A DNA stretch of 28,298 bases from Spirochaetota bacterium (GTDB taxonomy: Bacteria; Spirochaetota; Brevinematia; DTOW01), in assembly GCA_028276145.1 (NCBI GenBank), contig JAPYWX010000004.1:1-28298 (forward strand). The letters run 5' to 3'. Numbering within the stretch: position 1 is the stretch's first letter; each line of letters opens with the position of its first letter. Under the pieces are notes generated by a model, which was not told where the DNA came from, ran no database searches, and was given only the letters and a program-made list of their open reading frames with translations. Positions 23,554 to 28,298 of the stretch are shown piece after piece. The translations under genes and the position numbers were made by a program.

Positions 23554-24141
23554 ATGGCGAGGTCTTTCAATAAAGTGATAATGATAGGAAATATTTCTAC
23601 TGACCCTGAGATAAGGCGGACAGCCGTAGGTAAGAAGGTAGTAAGGTTCAGAATTGCTATAAACGATGATTACAAAGATACAAAGAGAACTTACTTTTTT
23701 ACAGTGGTGGCTTGGGATAGGTTGGGCGAGATTGTTCAAAGTTACGCTGAGAAGGGAAGCAGAATAATGGTTGAAGGTAGGTTAGTACAGAGAGAGTGGG
23801 AAACTCTTCAAGATGGTAAAAATGTTAAGAAGTCCGCTATAGAGATAGTAGCAGAGAATATTGTACTTCTTGGTACAAGGGGTAGAGAAGTTACGGAGAT
23901 TCAAAAAGGTGAAGCTATGGGGGCTGTGCCGGTGGATGAAGAAAAATTGGATAGTAAGAGGGTGTCATATAGTGACATTCTTAGCAGTAGCTCACCGAAA
24001 GGAGAGTTTGAAGAAGGGGAAGAAGAATTTGAAGAGGAAGGTGAGTTTTTTGAGGAAGATGAGGATTTGTCCGATATAGATGAGTACAGTGACCTTGATG
24101 ATTATGAAGATTTTGATGAAGAAGATAGAGAATTTAAGTAG
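23554..24141 (+). CDS. ssb: Single-stranded DNA-binding protein
   Basis: The 195-residue protein has an OB-fold at about 1-110 with FNKVIMIGNISTDPEIR, FRIAINDDYKD, YFFTVVAWDRLGE and KGSRIMVEGRLVQREWE, all standard SSB segments. From about 140 it is an acidic tail of E and D runs. The usual C-terminal tip (DDDIPF or similar), which docks replication and repair partners, is not present: the protein ends EEDREFK. The reading frame stays open and ends in a clean TAG just before the rpsR ribosome binding site, so this is not an obvious truncation. It protects single-stranded DNA in replication and repair. It sits between rpsF and rpsR as in many bacteria. Confidence 0.95.
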   Translation: MARSFNKVIMIGNISTDPEIRRTAVGKKVVRFRIAINDDYKDTKRTYFFTVVAWDRLGEIVQSYAEKGSRIMVEGRLVQREWETLQDGKNVKKSAIEIVAENIVLLGTRGREVTEIQKGEAMGAVPVDEEKLDSKRVSYSDILSSSSPKGEFEEGEEEFEEEGEFFEEDEDLSDIDEYSDLDDYEDFDEEDREFK

Positions 24142-24149
24142 GGGGTTTT

Positions 24150-24428
24150 ATGAGTGAGATTTTAGATGAAAAAAATATTGAAACAACATCTGAAGAGCAA
24201 CAAAAAGTTCAAAAAACTTATCAAGTGAAAAAGAAGAAGATGACTTGTCCGAAGAAGTTGCTTAACGTAACTTACAAGGATGTTGATATTCTTTCTCAAT
24301 TTTTGACAATTACGGCTAAGATAAAGTCTTCCAAGGTAACGAGATTTTGCGGTAAGGTTCAAAAGAAAATAGCTAGGGAGATAAAAATAGCTAGAATAAT
24401 GGCTCTATTGCCATTCACTGATAGGTAA
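24150..24428 (+). CDS. rpsR: 30S ribosomal protein bS18
   Basis: The 92-residue protein carries the S18 core from about residue 32: CPKKLLNVTYKDVDILSQFL, then ITAKIKSSKVTRFCGKVQKK and IAREIKIARIMALLPF, which closely follows the family pattern. The first 30 residues are an extra, charged extension. It has cysteines in the CPKK and RFCGK positions seen in the Cys-containing S18 type. GGGGG lies 4 nt before the ATG. It completes the rpsF-ssb-rpsR operon; rplI, often next, is absent and a tRNA-Ser gene follows instead after 5 nt. Confidence 0.95.
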   Translation: MSEILDEKNIETTSEEQQKVQKTYQVKKKKMTCPKKLLNVTYKDVDILSQFLTITAKIKSSKVTRFCGKVQKKIAREIKIARIMALLPFTDR

Positions 24429-24433
24429 TTTTC

Positions 24434-24523
24434 GGAGAGGTGTCCGAGCGGCCTAAGGAGCAGCACTGGAAATGCTGTGTACGGGTAATCCCCGTACCGA
24501 GGGTTCGAATCCCTCCCTCTCCG
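24434..24523 (+). tRNA. tRNA-Ser(GGA)
   Basis: Acceptor GGAGAGG (24434-24440) pairs with CCTCTCC (24516-24522), discriminator G. Anticodon stem CAGCA/TGCTG with loop CTGGAAA gives GGA. A long class II variable arm (TACGGG..CCCGTA) precedes the T-arm GAGGG-TTCGAAT-CCCTC. CCA is not encoded. It lies 5 nt after rpsR and probably shares its transcript. Confidence 0.95.
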
Positions 24524-24530
24524 CAGTCAA

Positions 24531-25082
24531 GTGCTTAAGGTTTTAGAAAAGTCTCAATCTTTTCTTTCTAAGTTTCTCAAGGTTTATCAGGTTCCTTATA
24601 GTGATTTGTTCTCAAAACTAGAAAAAGAGCTTGAGGGCTTCAATTTTTCTTGGATATTGGTTGATAAGTTTGGCTTTGAAAGGAACGCTATAAATTGGCT
24701 TAAATTTTCACCTGCTTTGCTTAAGTACTTGGTAAACAAGGTGTTTTTTGGAAAGTATGACAAAGGTAAAGAAGCAGAAATAAAAAGTGCTAAACATTTG
24801 TCTTCCCTAGGTTTTGGGATAGTTCTCACGAATTATAGGTCAGTGAACGGCGAGATAGACATTGTTGTTTTTGGTAGTGGTGTTATCAGGTTTGTTGAAG
24901 TTAAGTCTTCTTATACTTCTATAGTTGAGCCTGAGGAACGGATAGATAGGGTAAAAATTAACAAAATTCTAGCAGTTTCCGAAGATTTTTTTGTAGATTT
25001 AGGGAGTGCTTTTGATAGTCGTTATGATGTAGTCGTTGTGGGTAGGGAAGGCATTTTTTACCTTCCTGATTACCTACTTTAG
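24531..25082 (+). CDS. YraN (UPF0102) family endonuclease-like protein with N-terminal extension
   Basis: Residues from about 78 to 170 form the YraN core: KGKEAEIKSAKHLSSLGFGI, then NYRSVNGEIDIVVF and IRFVEVKSS. This gives the PD-(D/E)XK-like signature with E81, D110, E123 and K125. The family's cellular role is poorly known; a role in DNA metabolism is assumed from the fold. YraN proteins are usually about 115-130 residues; this frame is 183 long because of about 75 extra N-terminal residues. The only strong candidate start is GTG at 24531, 7 nt after tRNA-Ser, without a ribosome binding site. No internal ATG exists before the core, so the start is uncertain, but codon use in the extension looks coding. 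Confidence 0.75.
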   Translation: MLKVLEKSQSFLSKFLKVYQVPYSDLFSKLEKELEGFNFSWILVDKFGFERNAINWLKFSPALLKYLVNKVFFGKYDKGKEAEIKSAKHLSSLGFGIVLTNYRSVNGEIDIVVFGSGVIRFVEVKSSYTSIVEPEERIDRVKINKILAVSEDFFVDLGSAFDSRYDVVVVGREGIFYLPDYLL

Positions 25083-25089
25083 AAAAAAA

Positions 25090-25137
25090 GGGAACAAGGA
25101 TGTTCCCAGAAAATATATAGGAGGGACAAGGATGTCC
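25090..25137 (+). promoter_or_regulatory. Two CsrA-type hairpin sites, one overlapping the start codon
   Basis: Hairpin 1: GGGAAC-AAGGAT-GTTCCC (25090-25107). Hairpin 2: GGAC-AAGGAT-GTCC (25124-25137), whose loop/stem includes the ATG at 25132. Both contain ACAAGGATGT, an exact fit to the CsrA/RsmA consensus ACARGGAUGU with GGA in the loop. The stems differ while the loop is identical. The ribosome binding site AGGAGGG (25119-25125) lies between the two GGA sites, which are 32 nt apart. Confidence 0.6.
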
Positions 25138-25344
25138 AAGGTTAGGGTTCGACAATCTAAGAACCGCCTAAGGTCCTCACTTTCAGAGGAGGAAATAGAG
25201 GAGCTTAGGCGTAAAATAAGGGATCCAAGTTACATTGATTACGTAGCTCACCAGATAGCTAGAGCAATTTGTGAGCATCTAGGGTCAGAGCTTTATAACG
25301 TTAACTTACCCGAGAGAAGCAATGAATCTTCTAAGCCGCCATGA
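25132..25344 (+). CDS. Small basic/charged protein, FlgM-like C-terminal half, 70 residues
   Basis: The start ATG 25132 has a near-perfect ribosome binding site (AGGAGGG, 6 nt spacing), unlike most genes here. The middle section EEEIEELRRKIRDPSYIDYV followed by AHQIARAICEHLG resembles the FlgM anti-sigma-28 pattern VEELRKKIxxGxYxVDxxKIAxAI. FlgM-family proteins of spirochaetes, as I recall, also carry a DPxYI-like turn. This is pattern recognition, not a profile match; the protein is shorter than typical FlgM. If correct it would bind and hold the flagellar sigma factor. The two CsrA-type sites over its start imply post-transcriptional control. It follows the YraN gene by 49 nt and ends at a terminator. 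Confidence 0.6.
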   Translation: MSKVRVRQSKNRLRSSLSEEEIEELRRKIRDPSYIDYVAHQIARAICEHLGSELYNVNLPERSNESSKPP

Positions 25345-25392
25345 TTTTGTGGTGCCTTGGTTTGAAGCTAGAAATTTGGTAACTCTTCTATA

Positions 25393-25425
25393 CAGGGAGG
25401 CTCCGCCTCCCTGGTATTTATATTT
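25393..25425. terminator. Bidirectional terminator
   Basis: Perfect 9-bp stem CAGGGAGGC / GCCTCCCTG with loop TCC (25393-25413), followed by GTATTTATATTTTTAT. It sits between convergent genes (the FlgM-like gene and the barrel gene); the T-rich side is on the + strand. Confidence 0.75.
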
Positions 25426-26593
25426 TTATCTCAACTGATAATGATATGCTTTGTGACCCTTGTTGTCCAGGTAAAATCCCCTTTTCGTATTGGTATACTG
25501 CTAAGTCTATGGTTAGGTAATATGCATCAATCCCTAATCCGAAGGTTGGGTAGCCCTGATTTATCCCCCCTCTTAGCTTTATTATCTTTAGCACTGATAT
25601 TTCTGAGCCTATGGAGATTTTTTTGTACCAAAATTCTTTATTTATTATGTCTTTCAGGTCTAGTTCTACCATGAAGTCTGACAATAGGAATGAGGGTATA
25701 TATGGTATCTTAGGGAGGTGGTATATCACACCTAAATTTAGTGATGGTGGTATATATGTTTGGTAGTAGCTGTACTCTAGAGTTTCCTCTTTACCTTCTG
25801 TGAATCTGATTTTAGACCAATTAAAAGTCCTGCCAAAGAAGTTTTCTAATGTTAGTGCATACTTTAGGTTCTTCCCGTCATCCAGTATTACACCTAGATT
25901 ACCTGAAAAGCTATCGGATACATCGTATTCGTATATGTTGCTTTTTGTCTTTTCATAGTAGTTCATTAATTCAGAGATTGATGCTCCATTGTCAAAAGGT
26001 ACTTTGTACCTTTTGTAGTAAGAGAAACTGATTCCTGTGTGTAATGTGTAGAACTTTGATATACTAAAATATGTGCTTACACCGAAAGTTACACCTATTT
26101 CTGAGAATGATTTTAGCACTAAGTAAGGTAAACCAGGCATTTGTTTTACATCAATTGAAGAGAACGAATTGTCGTATAACATTATACCTATACCATTCCC
26201 TACATATCCAAGGCACAGAGGTCCAAACAATCCTACCTCAGGGTCAGAGTTCAGAGCAATGCCATATGGGTCATTCATTGCATTAATTAGTAGTGTGCTG
26301 TAGTCAAATCCTGCCCATAGTGATGAAAGTTGATATGATGAAAGATTTAATGCTTTGTCTAGGTATCCAATGTTCGCACCTGATAGGAACGATAGTTTCG
26401 CTATGTAAAAATTGGGTTGCTTTGTGTACGATACGATTGCAGGATTTTTTAGGAAAGCTATGTTTTCAAAAGGATGTAATAAAGTTGTTCCACCTAACGC
26501 CATTTGCTTGGGAGACATTAGGAAAGATTCAACTTCACCAAATGCATTTGCCGATAACAAAACTATTGTTAATATAACGATTATCCTTTTCAT
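25418..26593 (-). CDS. Outer-membrane beta-barrel protein (TraF/PorV-like), secreted
   Basis: The 391-residue protein has a signal peptide (MKRIIVILTIVLLSANAFGE) and then FLMSPKQMALGGTTLLHPFENIAF, which resembles the start of TraF/PorV/FadL-like barrels (an RxxALGGAxxA..D...NPA pattern, here with KNPAIV after it). Many alternating aromatic/polar strands follow. It ends SISLSVEIKI, a beta-signal-like last strand with a hydrophobic final residue. No cysteine lipobox is present. The start is placed at ATG 26593 (SD GGG, 7 nt away, just after the upstream stop); an in-frame ATG at 26605 overlaps the previous gene. It is the second gene of a pair with the TPR lipoprotein. Its transported or bound partner is unknown. 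Confidence 0.72.
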   Translation of the reverse strand: MKRIIVILTIVLLSANAFGEVESFLMSPKQMALGGTTLLHPFENIAFLKNPAIVSYTKQPNFYIAKLSFLSGANIGYLDKALNLSSYQLSSLWAGFDYSTLLINAMNDPYGIALNSDPEVGLFGPLCLGYVGNGIGIMLYDNSFSSIDVKQMPGLPYLVLKSFSEIGVTFGVSTYFSISKFYTLHTGISFSYYKRYKVPFDNGASISELMNYYEKTKSNIYEYDVSDSFSGNLGVILDDGKNLKYALTLENFFGRTFNWSKIRFTEGKEETLEYSYYQTYIPPSLNLGVIYHLPKIPYIPSFLLSDFMVELDLKDIINKEFWYKKISIGSEISVLKIIKLRGGINQGYPTFGLGIDAYYLTIDLAVYQYEKGILPGQQGSQSISLSVEIKI

Positions 26594-26597
26594 AAAT

Positions 26598-27635
26598 TTA
26601 CCCATTGGTTAGTTTGTTTATATCAAGGTAGTTTGTTAGTATGTCCCATGCTGCTGAATCATCTGTTGAAAGAATGTTTGTTATGTCTTTGTAGTCAAAT
26701 GTGGCGTAGTTTGTTATTCTTAAAGCGTTTGTTAGCTCAAAAATGCTATTTACATTTGATATTCCATTTTTGTTTAATAATTCTATGATTCTGTTGTACA
26801 TATCTAAATAGAATGTGTATTTCTCTATATAATTCGTGTAAATGTTGCTTATTTGTGTATCTACTTCGTCGAATGCCTTGTATAGTTGTACCTCTAGGGA
26901 GTTTTCTGAGGAGCTTAGCCTATTTGATATGTAGAGTAGCGATTTTTTGGATTGTAAGCCAAGAGAAAAGAATTCGTTTATTGCTTTGGTTATTTCATGA
27001 CCAAAGAATAGGAAATTGTTTGGGATTATGAAATTAGTATCTGAAGAGTTAGTCATGTCAATTAGGAATTTGTATACTACGTCGTTCGTGTTTACAATGC
27101 TATTCTTGTCTGAATCGAGAGCGTAGAAAATAGAGAATATTTTGTTGAACAAGCTGAAGTTAAGGTTTACGTTTATGTCATTTGACAAATTCGGGTTATC
27201 TGACTGTCCCGATAATATTATATATAGATTGTTTCTTATTACTCTTGAGGAACTGTAATATTTGTTATCTTCTATAAATACATTTATGAAGTCTAAGTAA
27301 TTGGAAGTGTTAGTATTAGAGGTTATTTTGCTGAAAAAGTCTATGAAGTTCGTTCTAGGGATTATTGAGAAGAATTCACAATTTGCCATGCCTATTAGTG
27401 CTCTTGAGTTTGTTGGGTTTATTTGTAGTGCTCTCTCAAAGAACCTCTTAGCGTTTATGTAATCTCCCATATCAGCGTAGTATTCTCCAATTTCTACCAA
27501 GTATGAAACATCGTATTCATTTGAAAGGTCACTAGCTGACGGGTCTACAAATAGAGGAGAGAATATATTGAAGCAACCAGAGAGGCTAAAAGTTAGAGCT
27601 ATTAGGAAAACTACTATAAGAAAGTTCTTGTTCAT
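26598..27635 (-). CDS. Lipoprotein with TPR repeats
   Basis: The 345-residue protein starts MNKNFLIVVFLIALTFSLSGC, a lipoprotein signal with lipobox LSGC (Cys21). After a short linker comes a TPR-like stretch: YLVEIGEYYADMGDYINAKR followed by FFERALQINPTNSRALIGMA (about 47-88). The remaining 250 residues are rich in N, S and T, with predicted mixed helix, and match no family I know. It is probably anchored to the periplasmic face of a membrane and may work with the barrel encoded 4 nt downstream. AGGAGG precedes the ATG with about 10 nt spacing. It is the first gene of the - strand pair. Confidence 0.78.
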   Translation of the reverse strand: MNKNFLIVVFLIALTFSLSGCFNIFSPLFVDPSASDLSNEYDVSYLVEIGEYYADMGDYINAKRFFERALQINPTNSRALIGMANCEFFSIIPRTNFIDFFSKITSNTNTSNYLDFINVFIEDNKYYSSSRVIRNNLYIILSGQSDNPNLSNDINVNLNFSLFNKIFSIFYALDSDKNSIVNTNDVVYKFLIDMTNSSDTNFIIPNNFLFFGHEITKAINEFFSLGLQSKKSLLYISNRLSSSENSLEVQLYKAFDEVDTQISNIYTNYIEKYTFYLDMYNRIIELLNKNGISNVNSIFELTNALRITNYATFDYKDITNILSTDDSAAWDILTNYLDINKLTNG

Positions 27636-27657
27636 TGCTTCTCTTACCTCCTAAATA

Positions 27658-27687
27658 ATAATATATACATGTTTCTGCCAAAATCAA
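27658..27687 (-). promoter_or_regulatory. Candidate promoter of the lipoprotein/barrel operon
   Basis: On the minus strand TTGATT (27687 to 27682), an 18-nt spacer and TATTAT (27663 to 27658); TATATT at a 16-nt spacer is an alternative. The start would lie close to the AGGAGG ribosome binding site. Confidence 0.35.
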
Positions 27688-27702
27688 AAACTTTTCAAAT
27701 TA

Positions 27703-27760
27703 AGTGCTTAAAGCACTTTATAGCACCTTTGTGCTTAATAGCACTTTTCTAATTAGGTGA
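27703..27760 (+). repeat. Partial composite repeat upstream of thiD
   Basis: AAGTGCTTAAAGCACTT, TAGCACCTTTGTGCT and GTGCTTAATAGCAC occur in succession, then CTAATTAGGTG. These are the hairpin types found in the other intergenic gaps, here without the G-rich tract. Confidence 0.55.
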
Positions 27761-27785
27761 TAAAACTATTAAAAATAATCTTATA

Positions 27786-27820
27786 TTCACAGGCTAAGCC
27801 TGTGAATTTTTAAACACAAT
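27786..27820 (+). repeat. Hairpin with AACACAAT tail, twin of 10245-10274
   Basis: TTCACAGGC-TAA-GCCTGTGAA (27786-27806) is followed by TTTTTAAACACAAT. The stem plus T-run looks like a terminator, but both flanking genes point away, so no transcript should end here. The tail and the CAGGC core match the hairpin upstream of the YfhO gene. Confidence 0.55.
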
Positions 27821-27829
27821 CGGCTTATA

Positions 27830-27859
27830 TTGATACCCATGTTATATTTTGGTTACAAT
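27830..27859 (+). promoter_or_regulatory. thiD promoter, leaderless
   Basis: TTGATA (27830-27835), an 18-nt spacer and TACAAT (27854-27859). The ATG begins 6 nt after the -10 box, so transcription would start at or next to the start codon. No TPP riboswitch can fit. Confidence 0.6.
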
Positions 27860-27865
27860 TCCTTT

Positions 27866-28298
27866 ATGAGTTTAGAGAGAGTTGCTTTGACGATTGCAGG
27901 TTCGGATAGTGGTGGTGGTGCAGGTATTCAGATTGATTTGAAAACATTTAATGCTATAGGGGTTTTCGGTGCTTCTGTAATAACTTCTTTGACTGCTCAG
28001 AATACTTTGGGTGTACAAGGTATCTATGATTGTACGCCTGAATTTGTTGAAAAACAGTTAGAGTCTGTTTTTAGTGATTTGAACATTGTTTTTACCAAGA
28101 CGGGGATGTTATCTTCTAGTGACATAGTAAAGGTTGTATCAGATAGGTTAAATATAGAGCTTTCAAGGAACCTTAAAGGTGTTATAGTTGACCCGGTGAT
28201 GAGGTCAAAGCATGGTGCTCCACTCCTTAAAGATGATGCCGTTGAAGTGATGATTAAGAATTTGATACCTATTGCGTTTATTGTAACGCCAAATATTC
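27866..28298 (+). CDS. thiD: Hydroxymethylpyrimidine (phosphate) kinase, N-terminal part, cut by window edge
   Basis: About 144 N-terminal residues are present. The start LTIAGSDSGGGAGIQIDLKTF is the diagnostic ThiD substrate-binding segment (AGSDxSGGAGIQADLKT). GVFGASVITSLTAQNTLGVQ, KTGMLSS, VIVDPVMRSKHGAPLL and the terminal VTPN also fit the ribokinase-like fold of the family. ThiD phosphorylates HMP and HMP-P for thiamine synthesis; the N-terminal part cannot tell HMP-P kinase from the PdxK-like subgroup with certainty. The ATP-binding C-terminus is outside the window. There is no ribosome binding site, and the promoter leaves essentially no leader. Confidence 0.93.
   Translation, partial: MSLERVALTIAGSDSGGGAGIQIDLKTFNAIGVFGASVITSLTAQNTLGVQGIYDCTPEFVEKQLESVFSDLNIVFTKTGMLSSSDIVKVVSDRLNIELSRNLKGVIVDPVMRSKHGAPLLKDDAVEVMIKNLIPIAFIVTPNI

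Noticed and set aside
27786..27816. Transcription terminator upstream of thiD
   Set aside because: Both flanking genes point away from it, and its core and tail recur in another repeat cluster, so it is better read as part of that element.
27700..27865. TPP riboswitch before thiD
   Set aside because: The promoter adjoins the ATG, and the CTGAGA and related TPP motifs are not seen.

Overview
The window is AT-rich chromosomal DNA from a diderm bacterium. It carries housekeeping genes, two sigma-54 activators, a TPR lipoprotein paired with an outer-membrane beta-barrel, and a small protein resembling FlgM. Together these suggest a spirochaete-like lineage, perhaps near Brevinematales. That placement is inference; no 16S rRNA or other decisive marker is present.

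Layout. 1-4049: the 5' part of a class B penicillin-binding protein (ftsI-like, - strand), a divergent 10-TM protein of unknown function, and the lipid II flippase murJ (-). 4050-6721: a zinc/manganese ABC importer operon (znuA-znuC-znuB) with clearly different arginine codon use, probably acquired. 6722-9479: bifunctional riboflavin gene ribBA and a CBS-like/SpoIIE-type phosphatase ending at a strong terminator. 9480-10347: gene-poor DNA with a decayed REP-associated (RAYT) transposase and dense palindromic repeats. 10348-13747: a YfhO-family membrane protein, a 54-residue protein and a metallophosphoesterase. 13750-16827 (-): a GAF-GAF sigma-54 activator and ispH. 17250-20381: a compact alpha/beta-hydrolase, NtrC-type regulator and FecCD permease operon. 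20426-21487: tRNA-Tyr, tRNA-Phe and a CAU tRNA, then a coiled-coil/zinc-ribbon protein. 21500-22753 (-): hisS. 23174-25344: rpsF-ssb-rpsR, tRNA-Ser, a YraN-like protein and a 70-residue FlgM-like protein. 25418-27635 (-): the barrel and TPR lipoprotein. 27866-end: the 5' part of thiD.

Two points stand out. First, nearly every long intergenic gap holds one family of composite palindromic repeats: a variable hairpin, a G-rich tract near AAATAGGGTGGG, then GTGCTTAATAGCAC-type hairpins. All copies with a readable G-rich tract lie in the same orientation, their arms vary in a compensatory way, and a RAYT remnant sits inside the densest cluster. Second, the 70-residue FlgM-like gene is preceded by two hairpins that present exact matches to the CsrA binding consensus, one of them containing the start codon. 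Several genes also appear to be transcribed from very near their start codons (leaderless or nearly so).
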